From NCBI RefSeq assembly GCF_016100455.1, contig NZ_JACFSK010000001.1:62001-126000 (forward strand): 64,000 bases of DNA, given 5' to 3'. Below, in pieces: positions 7,680 to 17,493 of the stretch; positions within the stretch are counted from its first letter, which is position 1; each line of letters begins with the position of its first letter. This stretch comes from Bartonella sp. M0283 (lineage in GTDB: Bacteria; Pseudomonadota; Alphaproteobacteria; Rhizobiales; Rhizobiaceae). The translations under genes and the position numbers were made by a program. Below the pieces are notes generated by a model, which was not told the origin of the DNA, did no database searches, and saw nothing but the letters and a program-made list of their open reading frames with translations.

Positions 7680-10600
7680 TCAAATAGAATAGCGGCGTTT
7701 TAATTCTATGTAACGCTCATCCGTTTCTAGGCTGTTATCAGATTCGACTATTTTTTGCAGTATTTCAGCTATTTTGAAAGGTCGTTGACGAGTAGCATGT
7801 TGACGAGTATCATTCGGCAAAACTTTAAATAGCAATTCCAATAATTCTTTCGGATAATCCTGAATAATTTTATTGCCAAAATAAGGCGTGGTGATGTCAC
7901 CAAAATCTAATTGGTTTATGTCATATATTTTATTCAAGTGGTTTATCACCAATTTTAGTAGAATAGGAAATTGCGCACCACTCCATAGAAGTAATTCGCA
8001 AAAAATAGCTGATACTTCAGGTGACCAGGCTTTTATCTGCTTTGGCCAAATTTTTAAAAGTTTAGCTAAGCATAATTTCGATTGATCGGAAGGATTATTA
8101 TTCCTTCGAAATTCGGACTTAAGGTGACTTGAAATGATTATTCGGAATCGATTGTTGGATTTTAATAGTAAATCATGTAATTCTTCATCTGTAATAAGTT
8201 TTTCTTCTGTGTTATCATCCGTATTGTCCCATAAATCTAGAATTATCTTAGCATAGCGATCAATATTTTTTAGGTAAAAAGCTGGGAGAGTTTTAACAAT
8301 TGTGAACAGATCGTCTTTTATGGTTTTAAATATTTCCGTACAAGGAAGCTCGCGAATTTCTAAAAAACCGGACCACGCAGCGTCGCGGTCGATAGATTTG
8401 CTGCTGTGAAAAATTGGTAACAAATGTTTTTGGGTCCAATCTTTATCGGTTTGAAAAAACCAATTAATTTCCGTAAATAAAATAACCAGAACATATTGGC
8501 GGGAAACGTCAGGCAGTTTAAGGAGGGATTCGATCAATCCAAACCATTCTTTATGAAAAGATTTATCACCAAGGTTCTGTTTAAAAGGTTCGGTTAAAAG
8601 TGCTCGCGCCATCATTCCTGCAGGCGCATTGATAGCTTCGTTAAACTTGTCAATACTTAATTTGATGCTCGATTTGCCTTTATCAGGCTGCACTTGCAAT
8701 ATTTTCACAAGTCTGTTTGCAAGACGAAAAAAAACGGGTAGATAATTTTTTTCAAGTTTACCTGCATTATCATCAAGCCAGTAACCAACAGGTTTAATAA
8801 TTATAGCGATCTGTTCATCCGAATAATTAAGAAGACGATTGGCAATTAAAAGTTTGAAGCGGTTTTGATCGGCTTTGCGAGCTTCCGAATACAAAAATTT
8901 CTGCCATGCCCATTCTCGAAAAATACCTTTTTTGCCTTCAAGGCATAATGCAGAAAAAGCACGTACCGGCTTATCTTTTACCAATTCCTCGAACGGCCTA
9001 TTAACAATGCGAAAATCATCCCATCCCTGTCGAGTTCTTTCAACTTTGGCCAACAGCTTTGAAAGCGGAATGTTTAATAAAGCAGTATAATCTGTATTGG
9101 CTACTATAAATCCGCCATTTGTGAGTTGTTCCGCGGCACGTGCTCTTTCTTCAGTCCATTCAGGTAAAATGGAATGCAGTTTTTGAGCTTTTTTTTGTGT
9201 TTCTACCGATAATTCACATCCCTCATCTATTAAGCGCTGAAAACGATTTAAGCTTAGCCAAGCGCGGCGTTTTTTTCGGATAAGTTGATCTTTTCCAGTA
9301 AAATGCGGTGTATTTTCAAGTAACCTCTTTTCAATCATAGAGCGGGTGAAACTATCCAATTTTACCCAGCGTTTTGCCAAAATTGACAATAAGTCATCTT
9401 CATGTTGGCAATTACGAATTGTTTCATCTGAAAGGGATGAGATAAACTGCCCGAATTCATCATTGGCAACGATTTCCGGCTTTCCTGCTGCCCATATTCT
9501 TAAATGGACAAAGACAATATCGTCATTTCGCGGCCATGACAAAAATTCAAATTTTGCCGCAGAAGGATCAATTTTACATAGTTGATCAAAAAGTCTCGCA
9601 AAATATATGATCATGCCGGAAAGATCAGGTGTTCTTTTAGAAGAGTTGTTATCTTCTTTGTCACAAACAATCGGTTGGAGAGGTAATTGACCATATCTGC
9701 CGATTTCCTTTTCGTACAATATTGCAATTTCCAAATTTCTCCGTAGTGCTTTCAGAAACGCATAACACCACTTATCAGGAATATCGAGTGGTTGATCGGA
9801 ATAGGGATATTCAATAGCGACTGGTGCAAATTGGTTGACATTTTTTCTGTTAATCTTGAGTTTTTGCGGAATTGGTTGGAGATATATAGTAGATTTTACA
9901 GAAAAATAAGGGCGCGTTAGTTTTTCGAATTGTTCAACAACTGTTGCATTCCACTCGCCGTTTTTCCATGGTGAAATAGATAAAGCATTACGAAAATAGG
10001 TACGTTTTTCCCACGCTGATACTATCAGTTGCCATCGTTGACGAATAAGGGGATTAATAGTTCGCGAATGATTCACTAATTCACGTGAAATTACGTTTAT
10101 GATGATTTGGTTTAACGAAAATTTAATTACAGCCCAAAATAAAGCAGCAGGCTGATCAAGTACTTTCGTAAACCATAACGTTAATTGTTCAAGACGATTG
10201 ACAAGTTGCGAAACATTGTTTTGTAATGCATTTATGTTTTGAATGTCTACAGACGCATGGTCACGTGAGTTAATATCAAAAGCATCCCAAGATTTCCAAA
10301 AGAATGTTCGCACCATCTGCTCGTTATAACCGAGATCGGAGTCTTGAGGCGATTTATCAGAATCAAGACCGTATAGAATATGTATACCCATAAAATTTTT
10401 ATTCGAAGATGATGGATTTACTTGATCGGGGATTGTATTACGACAAGAGTTGTCAAAGACATAAAGCCATTCTGCCGAAGGAACCGGTTTTGCTTCTGCA
10501 AATTTTTTTGCCCCTTCACTTGATGAAACAATATGCGCAATCTGCCCGCGTTCAAAAGGTTGTAGCGCGCGAGGGTTACTCGCAAATTTTTTGATGACCT

Positions 10601-11516
10601 GTTCATACCACTTGTCGGGATTGCGCGCTCTTTTCGCCCAGGCTTCAAGCGTTTTCCATAAAATCTTATAATCGCCCGCAGGAAAACAAATCGGCATCAC
10701 ACCTTTGAATTTCCAGCGATTGATCACTTCTTCTCCATCATCCGACTGGAAAGCATAAATTTTATAATGCGTTCCTTCCATTTTGTGTAACGCTTCAAGC
10801 AAATATTGCACCGGCGGGTCGTCAGCACTGTAGCCGACAAAGACAATTGTGTAATTATCAAGAATTTGGCGAATGAACTGCGTTGCCCAACCTTCGGCAA
10901 GATAAGCTTTCCCGAACTGGGATGTAGAAAGAATAAATCCGTCGCCTTCTGCGCCTTTATAATCTTTCGTTGCAAGCCCATGGAGATAAACAACCCCATC
11001 CATCTCGTCGACGCGTGAAGGATCAGGCAATTTTGGCGGCTGCCAGATTTTGAGCTTTTTCCGGCATTGTTCAAATAGGCGGTCAAAATTTGTCGTAACC
11101 AATCGAATTTTTCCGTGTCTATTTGTTGCCAGATCGAGCAAAATTCTGTGTGCTTTCAGGTATTCCGACTTTTTGGGAGAATCTTGTTTTTCGGGATTCA
11201 GAGCTGATGCAACAGCCTCTTCAATATCTTTTTGAAAAAAATCTCTCTCCAACAGGCCAAAAATATAGTCAGCCGATACAGAACCACCGACAACATTATT
11301 TTTTTCGTTTCCATCGCGTTGGTGGATTAGCTGATAGGCCGCGCTGTCTTTATCAGCTTCAAGATAGTCAGCCACTTTATTTGCGAGGCCAAAAAAATCG
11401 GGCAAGCCTGCATATTGTATTGATATACCGGCACCACAGAAAAAGACCACTTTGCCTTCATCTCTCTCCCACAATAATTCATCGGGAATAGATGGTCCGT
11501 TGGCAAAGAATCGCAC
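7680..11516 (-). CDS. Large SIR2-domain protein, defence-associated sirtuin (DSR-like)
   Basis: A 1278-residue protein with an N-terminal SIR2 (NADase) domain and about 950 residues of mostly helical sequence. In the SIR2 domain CGAGIS is at residues 28-32, the TTNFD motif at 141-145 (catalytic Asn143), YLHG with catalytic His179, and a GYSADDPP segment at 229-236. So the NAD-hydrolysing residues are all present. Single long proteins of this design (DSR1/DSR2) protect bacteria from phage by depleting NAD+ after infection, the C-terminal part sensing the phage. The start is GTG at 11516 with GGAGA upstream. The gene is monocistronic and visibly more AT-rich than its neighbours, which suggests acquisition by transfer. 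The defence role is inferred from architecture; no phage trigger can be predicted. Confidence 0.8.
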   Translation of the reverse strand: MRFFANGPSIPDELLWERDEGKVVFFCGAGISIQYAGLPDFFGLANKVADYLEADKDSAAYQLIHQRDGNEKNNVVGGSVSADYIFGLLERDFFQKDIEEAVASALNPEKQDSPKKSEYLKAHRILLDLATNRHGKIRLVTTNFDRLFEQCRKKLKIWQPPKLPDPSRVDEMDGVVYLHGLATKDYKGAEGDGFILSTSQFGKAYLAEGWATQFIRQILDNYTIVFVGYSADDPPVQYLLEALHKMEGTHYKIYAFQSDDGEEVINRWKFKGVMPICFPAGDYKILWKTLEAWAKRARNPDKWYEQVIKKFASNPRALQPFERGQIAHIVSSSEGAKKFAEAKPVPSAEWLYVFDNSCRNTIPDQVNPSSSNKNFMGIHILYGLDSDKSPQDSDLGYNEQMVRTFFWKSWDAFDINSRDHASVDIQNINALQNNVSQLVNRLEQLTLWFTKVLDQPAALFWAVIKFSLNQIIINVISRELVNHSRTINPLIRQRWQLIVSAWEKRTYFRNALSISPWKNGEWNATVVEQFEKLTRPYFSVKSTIYLQPIPQKLKINRKNVNQFAPVAIEYPYSDQPLDIPDKWCYAFLKALRRNLEIAILYEKEIGRYGQLPLQPIVCDKEDNNSSKRTPDLSGMIIYFARLFDQLCKIDPSAAKFEFLSWPRNDDIVFVHLRIWAAGKPEIVANDEFGQFISSLSDETIRNCQHEDDLLSILAKRWVKLDSFTRSMIEKRLLENTPHFTGKDQLIRKKRRAWLSLNRFQRLIDEGCELSVETQKKAQKLHSILPEWTEERARAAEQLTNGGFIVANTDYTALLNIPLSKLLAKVERTRQGWDDFRIVNRPFEELVKDKPVRAFSALCLEGKKGIFREWAWQKFLYSEARKADQNRFKLLIANRLLNYSDEQIAIIIKPVGYWLDDNAGKLEKNYLPVFFRLANRLVKILQVQPDKGKSSIKLSIDKFNEAINAPAGMMARALLTEPFKQNLGDKSFHKEWFGLIESLLKLPDVSRQYVLVILFTEINWFFQTDKDWTQKHLLPIFHSSKSIDRDAAWSGFLEIRELPCTEIFKTIKDDLFTIVKTLPAFYLKNIDRYAKIILDLWDNTDDNTEEKLITDEELHDLLLKSNNRFRIIISSHLKSEFRRNNNPSDQSKLCLAKLLKIWPKQIKAWSPEVSAIFCELLLWSGAQFPILLKLVINHLNKIYDINQLDFGDITTPYFGNKIIQDYPKELLELLFKVLPNDTRQHATRQRPFKIAEILQKIVESDNSLETDERYIELKRRYSI

Positions 11517-11529
11517 TGCAAGGTCTCCA

Positions 11530-11973
11530 TTTTGTTTTTTTATATATTACTATAGACAGCTTAAAGTCGTAAAGGAAAACGGATTTTCGTTAAAGTGGTG
11601 TTTTTACTTCTTCAAAGGGGGAGCGTTGCCGCGTGAGCTGCAAAACAAAATAGCGGTGGCGCATTTCGGCTTATGTTTTTAAACTTTTAATATTCAACTT
11701 CGGCAAGCGCACACGTGCCTTCCGATGATGAGTACTTAAAAACACCTGTCAATTTTGCGAAAAAATTTCAAACACGCGGCAATCAAACTTTGAAAAGGCC
11801 GATCTTCGTTGAGTTGAAGAAAGGGGGGGAAGCTGTTTAGCGTCATTCATAAACACCAGCAGTCAAAGCCCTTTTTTGCGATTTAGGACCTTGTGCTTTT
11901 TACTATAGGAAGTGTGACGAAAAAACAAAATAGGGCTGGGGAAGAAAGGAAAAGTTAACCGGCAAATTTTCGC
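11530..11973. other. Intergenic region upstream of the SIR2 gene
   Basis: About 440 bases between the divergent ends of the SIR2 gene and the cysteine synthase terminator. It must hold the SIR2 promoter, but no clear boxes were recognised and no convincing ORF is present. Confidence 0.4.
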
Positions 11974-12011
11974 ACAAAAAGGGTTGCGGGCAGAAGCTCA
12001 TCTGCCCGCAA
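11974..12011 (-). terminator. Strong intrinsic terminator of the sulfur operon
   Basis: A perfect 10-bp GC-rich stem, TTGCGGGCAG (11984-11993) with CTGCCCGCAA (12002-12011), has an 8-nt loop. On the minus strand it is followed by CCCTTTTTGTG. It lies 14 bases past the cysteine synthase stop and ends the eight-gene operon. Confidence 0.9.
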
Positions 12012-12024
12012 ATATGCAATTGTT

Positions 12025-12975
12025 TTAATTCTTTGTTGCAGCACTCAAATAACGTTCGCCACTATCAGGGAAAATTGCCACAATCATTTTGCCTTTATTT
12101 TCTTCCCGTTCGGCAAGGCGGGTTGCTGTCCATAAAATGGCAGCGGCTGAAACACCGGGGAATATTCCCTCTGTGGTTAAGAGATCACGCTGAACATTAA
12201 GAGCATCAGCAGTATCGAGTGAAAAAATTTCATCAACCACTTCTGCCGCATAGTTCTTTGGCAGAGACTCTGGCGGCACTTCACTTACCTTGTGCACGCC
12301 GTCGATTTCATCGGGATAAGGATTTTCTTCACTTGGAAGCGAGGTTTCTGCCGGTTCTGCAATAACAACTTTGATTTTCGGATTTTTCGATTTCAAATAT
12401 TTTCCGGTTCCCGACACTGTTCCGCCTGTGCCCATGGCACAGACCAGAATATCCACCTGACCATCTGTATCTTCCCAGATTTCAGGACCGGTCGAGACAA
12501 TATGAACCTTCGGATTATCGGGATTGGCCAATTGGTCGATAAAAAAGGCGTCCGGATTTTCCGAAACAATGCGGGCAGCCATTTTTTCCAATGCTTCCGG
12601 ATCCATGAAAAAAGCGTTTTCAACCGCAACCACTTCTGCACCATAAAGCTTGAGAAGTTTTATTTTGTCGGCGCTGATATTATCGCTTACATAGAATTTC
12701 GTTTTATAGCCTTTGGCCGCCGCCACAGCGGCAAGCGCAATGCCTGTATTTCCGCTTGTAACATCGACAATGGTATCGCCCTTTTTCAGCTTGCCGGATT
12801 TTTCCGCCTCATTAATCATATTCAGAGCGGCACGGTCTTTTATACTACCTGCCGGATTGAGATATTCCAGTTTGGCAATAATACGTGATTTCAAATGATG
12901 TTTTTTGCGGTAGTGATGAAGCTCGACAAGTGGGGTCTTGCCGATGAGTTCGGTGATATTGTGATGGATTTTCAT
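12025..12975 (-). CDS. cysK: Cysteine synthase (O-acetylserine sulfhydrylase) family protein
   Basis: A 316-residue PLP enzyme that makes cysteine from O-acetylserine and sulfide, or a close relative acting on another thiol. The PLP lysine is K46 in NPAGSIKDRA, the substrate loop TSGNTG is at 73-78, the phosphate-binding GTGGT at 182-186, and the late FPDSGERYL carries the Ser that contacts the PLP ring nitrogen. The length is normal. It is the last gene of a minus-strand operon with sulfur-type monooxygenases and an amino-acid transporter, and is 15 bases from the preceding gene. The context suggests that it re-uses sulfur released by those enzymes. Whether it is the main housekeeping synthase cannot be judged from this window. 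Confidence 0.88.
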   Translation of the reverse strand: MKIHHNITELIGKTPLVELHHYRKKHHLKSRIIAKLEYLNPAGSIKDRAALNMINEAEKSGKLKKGDTIVDVTSGNTGIALAAVAAAKGYKTKFYVSDNISADKIKLLKLYGAEVVAVENAFFMDPEALEKMAARIVSENPDAFFIDQLANPDNPKVHIVSTGPEIWEDTDGQVDILVCAMGTGGTVSGTGKYLKSKNPKIKVVIAEPAETSLPSEENPYPDEIDGVHKVSEVPPESLPKNYAAEVVDEIFSLDTADALNVQRDLLTTEGIFPGVSAAAILWTATRLAEREENKGKMIVAIFPDSGERYLSAATKN

Positions 12976-12990
12976 GGTGATACTCCTCCG

Positions 12991-13944
12991 CTATTCTTCT
13001 GCCATGCCTTTGGAATTGGTTTCTGAAACGTCGAGAGCTTCATCTTCCAGATGCCATCTGGAGAGAATTTTTTCATAAGCACCCGACTTTATAAGTCCGT
13101 TGATTGCAGTGGTAATCGGTTCGGCAAGACCGCTTGATTTTCTTGTTACAACCGAAACATCGGAACGATCCGGCCAGCCGGCAATAAGGGTTCCGGCTTT
13201 GCGCAAATTGTGGTCGCGCAATGCAAAATAGACCAATTGCGCATGCGGGCCGACAATGACATCTGCCCGCCCTGACTGGAGAGCAAGAAGTTTTGCGGCA
13301 CTATCGTCATAGTCTTGAAGTGCGATCGGCTTCAGCTTTTCACGGGTAACGATTTCATTCCAGCGCAGCATAATGCGTTCCTGATTGGTGCCGCCACCGA
13401 CAATGACCCGATATCCGGCGAGATCTTCCGGCTTTTCGATTTTTTTGATCGGACTGTCGCTTTTTACATAAAAGCCGTGAATGCCTTGACGATAGGTCGA
13501 GAAATCGAACTTTTTCTTGCGCGCTTCGGTGACACCGATATTGGCAAGAACGGCATCATATTTCCCCGATGACAGGCCAAGTGACCAATCAATCCACGGT
13601 ATGGGAACAAGCTCGAGCTGTTTTCCAAGACTTTCAGCTATTGCCGAAGCAAAGTCTACTTCCGAACCGATGGGCGTTATTGCGTCACTTGCGTAAAATG
13701 ATAATGGCGGATCACTCGGAGTAACAGCAACAGTCAGTTTGTCTTGATTGACGAAATGATAGTCTTGCGGAATGGCCTTGATTGCATCTTCGTTTTTTTC
13801 GACGTGGATGCGTCCATTCTGTTCGGCAGAGGTGTCAAAAAATGGCTTCTGGTCGAGCCCCCATACGGTCAACGTCATTCTGAACAGAATAACAATGACC
13901 AATAATGGCAATATAATTGTCGATTTCTTCATTATAATCATCAT
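12991..13944 (-). CDS. Amino-acid ABC transporter substrate-binding protein (first of two paralogues)
   Basis: A 317-residue periplasmic binding protein of family 3 (polar amino acids). A signal peptide covers about residues 5-30 (KKSTIILPLLVIVILF). The mature protein shows DKLTVAVTPSDPPLSFYA, GSEVDFASAIAESLGK, SSGKYDAVLANIGVTEARKK and FDFSTYRQG, the standard ligand-cleft motifs. Met5 (13932) is an equally good start. It is a clear paralogue of the next gene upstream, with the same order of motifs and the same length, so the transporter probably uses two binding proteins with different ligands. In this operon cystine or S-substituted cysteines are likely ligands, by inference. Confidence 0.85.
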   Translation of the reverse strand: MMIIMKKSTIILPLLVIVILFRMTLTVWGLDQKPFFDTSAEQNGRIHVEKNEDAIKAIPQDYHFVNQDKLTVAVTPSDPPLSFYASDAITPIGSEVDFASAIAESLGKQLELVPIPWIDWSLGLSSGKYDAVLANIGVTEARKKKFDFSTYRQGIHGFYVKSDSPIKKIEKPEDLAGYRVIVGGGTNQERIMLRWNEIVTREKLKPIALQDYDDSAAKLLALQSGRADVIVGPHAQLVYFALRDHNLRKAGTLIAGWPDRSDVSVVTRKSSGLAEPITTAINGLIKSGAYEKILSRWHLEDEALDVSETNSKGMAEE

Positions 13945-14022
13945 GCCGACATTTGAATGCTGGATTTGCCAATAGATCTTGCGGTCACCGGCAAATATTG
14001 GATTGACATTTGAACGTTAGTT

Positions 14023-14976
14023 TTACTGGGCTTTAGGTTTGGGCAAACCGGGGGGATTGATTTGCGATTGTGAAACAGCTTCTTCCCACAAATTCCAACG
14101 TTTCAGGATTTTTTCATATGTCCCGTCGGCAATCATATCATTGATTGAATCCGAAACGGGTTTGGTGAGCGGGCTGTTTTTCGGCAAACCAACGGCAATA
14201 TCGGCGGTTAATGGCCAACCACCATTGACAGTGCCAACCAGCCTTGTTTTTCCGGTTGTGGCAGAAATATAGGACTGCATGGCGTTAACGCTGAAAATTG
14301 CATCTGCGCGGTCACTGTCGAGAGCCAGTGTTTGCAGGGCACGGTCATCATAATATTGAACTTCAACCGGTTTTAAGCCGGCTTTCACATTCTGGTCGTT
14401 CCATTGCAAAAGCAGTTTTTCCTGATTTGTACCGGCATCGGTAATCACCCGCAAACCGGCAATATCTTTTGCTTCTTTGACTTCTTTTATAGGGCTCGAT
14501 TTCTTGACATAGATACCGATAATATCATGACGATAAGTGGCAAAATCGAATTTTTCTTTGCGCTCTTCGGTAACCGTCAAATTGGCGATGACAGCGTCAT
14601 ATTTGCCGCTCGATAGACCCAATGGCCAATCTGCCCAGACAATTTCGACAAATTCCAGCTTTTTGCCCAAGCGTTCGGCAAGGGCAGAAGCGAGATCGGC
14701 ATCTATTCCAATTAGAGTTTTTGTGTCGCTTGCATAATCATGCAAAGGCAAACTGCTATTGGTATTGACTGCTATCGTTAATGTATCTTTTTTGACAAAA
14801 GGGACATTGGCGACTTCATCAATACGTTGCTGGCTCGCTGCTATATGCGGGCGACCGGGTTGTTCGGGTGAAAAATCGATCGGCACTGTTTCAGACCGGG
14901 AGAGCTGTGAATAGGTGATGCCAATGACGACAAGCGCTATTTTGGCATAGGTGTTTTTACTAAAGAAACTCATCAA
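14023..14976 (-). CDS. Amino-acid ABC transporter substrate-binding protein (second paralogue)
   Basis: A 317-residue family 3 periplasmic binding protein with a signal peptide (residues about 1-30, AKIALVVIGITYSQL then SRSETVP). The matching motifs are DKLTIAVNTNSSLPLHDYAS in the first strand, GIDADLASALAERLGKKLEF and SSGKYDAVIANLTVTEERKE. It is the same length as its downstream paralogue, and the divergence in the ligand-facing segments (for example NSSLPLHDY against SDPPLSFY) suggests a different specificity. It lies 46 bases after the permease-ATPase gene and 78 bases before the paralogue. Confidence 0.85.
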   Translation of the reverse strand: MMSFFSKNTYAKIALVVIGITYSQLSRSETVPIDFSPEQPGRPHIAASQQRIDEVANVPFVKKDTLTIAVNTNSSLPLHDYASDTKTLIGIDADLASALAERLGKKLEFVEIVWADWPLGLSSGKYDAVIANLTVTEERKEKFDFATYRHDIIGIYVKKSSPIKEVKEAKDIAGLRVITDAGTNQEKLLLQWNDQNVKAGLKPVEVQYYDDRALQTLALDSDRADAIFSVNAMQSYISATTGKTRLVGTVNGGWPLTADIAVGLPKNSPLTKPVSDSINDMIADGTYEKILKRWNLWEEAVSQSQINPPGLPKPKAQ

Positions 14977-15022
14977 GAAACCTCTCGGTGTTGGGCAAAT
15001 AGCCTCATCTGGAATTGTTGGA

Positions 15023-16882
15023 TTATTTGAAAACCTTGTTCAGAAAAGCTTTGGTTCTCTGTTGTTTTGTTTGATTGAAGACCTCTTCGGGACTTCCTGT
15101 TTCAACTATTTTTCCGCTTTCCATGAATATGATCGTATCAGCGACTTCGCGGGCAAACCCGATTTCATGGGTGACGACGATAAGTGTCGAACCGGTACGG
15201 GCCAATTCCTTGATGACATCGAGCACTTCTCCGACAAGTTCCGGATCAAGGGCAGAAGTCGGTTCATCAAAAAGCAGAACTTTGGGGCGTAGCGCCAATG
15301 CACGGGCAATGGCGACACGTTGTTGTTGCCCACCGGAAAGCTGGCGTGGATAAACATTGGCTTTGTCTTTCAAACCGACACGGGACAACAGATCAAGCGC
15401 TTCTTCAACCGCCTTTTTATGGGGAAGTTTTTTAACTTGTGTTGGGGCTTCGATAATGTTTTCAAGAACAGTCAAATGCGGAAACAGATTGAAGTTCTGG
15501 AACACCATGGCAATATCGGCCCGTTGTTTCAAAATGTCTTTTTCTTTCAGTTCATAAAGCGTATTTGCTTCTCTGCGATAGCCGATCAATTCGCCATCAA
15601 CATCAATAAAGCCGCTATCGACACGTTCAAGGTGGTTGATTGTTCTAAGCAATGTGGATTTACCCGAGCCGGATGGCCCAAGAATAACGGTTACACTGCC
15701 TGCCGGCACTGTGAGACTGACATTGTCCAACACCTTATTAGCGCCGAAATATTTCGACACATTGTGAACATTGACTTCGGCACCATCACCCGAATAGAGA
15801 TTGCCGAACCCCTGATGTTGGCATTCGTCAAGTGAAAAGGCCGCGTCATCGGTTAATGCCTCGACTTCTTCCTTGAAGGTCAATTTGTCGTTCGATTCTG
15901 CGGTTGACGGCGTTTTGAAAAATGACAAATGTCCCGCAAGATTGCCCAGTCGGCGGCCAATGCGTGAGAAGGCGAGTTCCGAAGGGTTGCGTACTGCTCC
16001 TTTTGCATAGATGCTTTCGATATAATATTGGGCAATCGAAAGCACTGTCATAATGACAAGATACCAGACGGTTGCAACCATCAAGAGCGGTATCACTTCG
16101 AGATTGCGCCGATAGATAACCTGAACAGTGTAAAACAATTCAGGCAATGCCAAAACGTAAACCATAGAGGTACCTTTGGCCAAACCGATAATTTCGTTAA
16201 AGCCGGTGGGAAGAATAGTGCGCATGGCTTGCGGCAAGACGATGCGCAAGACTTGCCGTTTTTTCGATAAACCGAGCGAAGCGGCAGCTTCATGCTGACC
16301 GTTATCGACAGACAAAATGCCACCGCGAACAATTTCGGCAAAAAATGCCGATTGGTTGAGGGTCAATCCGATGAAAGCGGCAAGAAAAGGTGTCAGCAAA
16401 GATACCATCGGGTAATTGACGAGTATTTCGCCATTCAACGGATTGGTGAGGCGGATACTCTCATAAAGATAACCCAGATTGTTGAGAATGAGCAAAAGCA
16501 CAATGAGCGGCACGGAGCGCAATAACCAGATATAGCTCCATGACAGGCCTGAAAGCAGTGGTGATTTTGAAACACGGGCCAATGCCAGACATGTTCCAAG
16601 TAACGAGCCGGATATCGTTGCAAGGATGGTCAGCAAAATCGTGCGTCCAAGGCCTGCAAGAACCGGTTCGGAGAGAAACCATGTCGCGAAAACCGACCAA
16701 CCCCATTTTTCATTCGTTAAAACCGAATATAGAATGGCCCCGATGACAAGAACAGAAAAAACCGTGCCGAACATTCGCAGCGGATAACGCGCGGGAACAA
16801 CCTTGCAATCCGAGAAATGCTTTGTTTCGGAATCGAATTTTGCGGACAATTCGGGAGTTTGAATATCTGTTAATGACGACAT
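15023..16882 (-). CDS. Amino-acid ABC transporter, permease fused to ATP-binding subunit
   Basis: A 619-residue fusion of two subunits that are normally separate. Residues about 35-295 form a HisM-type permease with about five spans and the docking loop [18 protein letters not shown] at 183-200. A linker of about 70 residues follows. From about 369 there is a complete GlnQ/HisP-type ATPase: Walker [10 protein letters not shown] at 402-410, Q-loop FQNFNLFP, signature LSGGQQQR at 515-522 and Walker B VLLFDEP at 535-541, then the switch His in VVTHEIG. Fusion forces equal numbers of the two domains, so the working unit is probably a homodimer. It serves the two binding proteins downstream. Substrate assignment (cystine-like or S-modified cysteine) comes only from operon context. 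Confidence 0.88.
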   Translation of the reverse strand: MSSLTDIQTPELSAKFDSETKHFSDCKVVPARYPLRMFGTVFSVLVIGAILYSVLTNEKWGWSVFATWFLSEPVLAGLGRTILLTILATISGSLLGTCLALARVSKSPLLSGLSWSYIWLLRSVPLIVLLLILNNLGYLYESIRLTNPLNGEILVNYPMVSLLTPFLAAFIGLTLNQSAFFAEIVRGGILSVDNGQHEAAASLGLSKKRQVLRIVLPQAMRTILPTGFNEIIGLAKGTSMVYVLALPELFYTVQVIYRRNLEVIPLLMVATVWYLVIMTVLSIAQYYIESIYAKGAVRNPSELAFSRIGRRLGNLAGHLSFFKTPSTAESNDKLTFKEEVEALTDDAAFSLDECQHQGFGNLYSGDGAEVNVHNVSKYFGANKVLDNVSLTVPAGSVTVILGPSGSGKSTLLRTINHLERVDSGFIDVDGELIGYRREANTLYELKEKDILKQRADIAMVFQNFNLFPHLTVLENIIEAPTQVKKLPHKKAVEEALDLLSRVGLKDKANVYPRQLSGGQQQRVAIARALALRPKVLLFDEPTSALDPELVGEVLDVIKELARTGSTLIVVTHEIGFAREVADTIIFMESGKIVETGSPEEVFNQTKQQRTKAFLNKVFK

Positions 16883-16894
16883 GGGGGCTCCTTC

Positions 16895-17479
16895 TCAAAG
16901 GCTTGTTGGCGGCAATGCGCTTTCAGCTTTGACAGGTGAAAATGGCTGCAAATGACTATCGAGATCATTATCCCGATTACGATCGAGTTCGTGATTTTTG
17001 TTGCGGATGTCTTTTTCAAATGGCAAATGGCGATAAGCTTCCCAATCGCCATTCAAATCAAAAAGATTGGTATAGCCATTTTTCAGATAGAGATTGACAG
17101 CCTCTGGTTGGCGAAAACCTGTGGTGAGATAAACGCGCTTGTAACCTTGCAATTGCGCTTGTCGTTCAAGTTTGTCGAGAATGAGTGCCGCAAGGCCCTG
17201 ACGGCGATAACCATTATCAATCCAGATACGTTTGAATTCGGCTGTTGTGTCATCATAAAATTTGAAAGCACCGCCACCGATCGTCTCTTCCCCGTCAATC
17301 AGGAGAAGGAAATTTCCCCTTGGCGGGGCGAAATCTTCAGCCGGATAGCGGTCGAGCTCGGCTTTAGCACCTTCTTCATCATAAAAATTGCCGTAGCGGC
17401 TATCATATTCTTCTATCAAGGCGGCGCGCAGCCGCGCGGCTCGCGGATCCTTGAGACTGGTGAAAACAAATTGTTTCAT
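16895..17479 (-). CDS. GNAT family N-acetyltransferase in sulfur operon
   Basis: A 194-residue acyl-CoA transferase. The start at 17479 is set by GGGAGGAAAC four bases upstream. The GNAT core is visible: FKRIWIDNGYRRQGLAALIL carries the acetyl-CoA-binding R/Q-x-x-G-x-G/A turn, followed by YLTTGFRQPEAVNLYLKNGY, the usual C-terminal strand and helix. The last 40 residues are charged and low in complexity and look like an added tail. In B. subtilis, acetyltransferases next to monooxygenases and amino-acid transporters (the yxe and ytm operons) N-acetylate S-substituted cysteines before C-S cleavage. The same pairing here suggests the same step, by inference. Confidence 0.8.
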   Translation of the reverse strand: MKQFVFTSLKDPRAARLRAALIEEYDSRYGNFYDEEGAKAELDRYPAEDFAPPRGNFLLLIDGEETIGGGAFKFYDDTTAEFKRIWIDNGYRRQGLAALILDKLERQAQLQGYKRVYLTTGFRQPEAVNLYLKNGYTNLFDLNGDWEAYRHLPFEKDIRNKNHELDRNRDNDLDSHLQPFSPVKAESALPPTSL

Positions 17480-17493
17480 GGGCGTTTCCTCCC

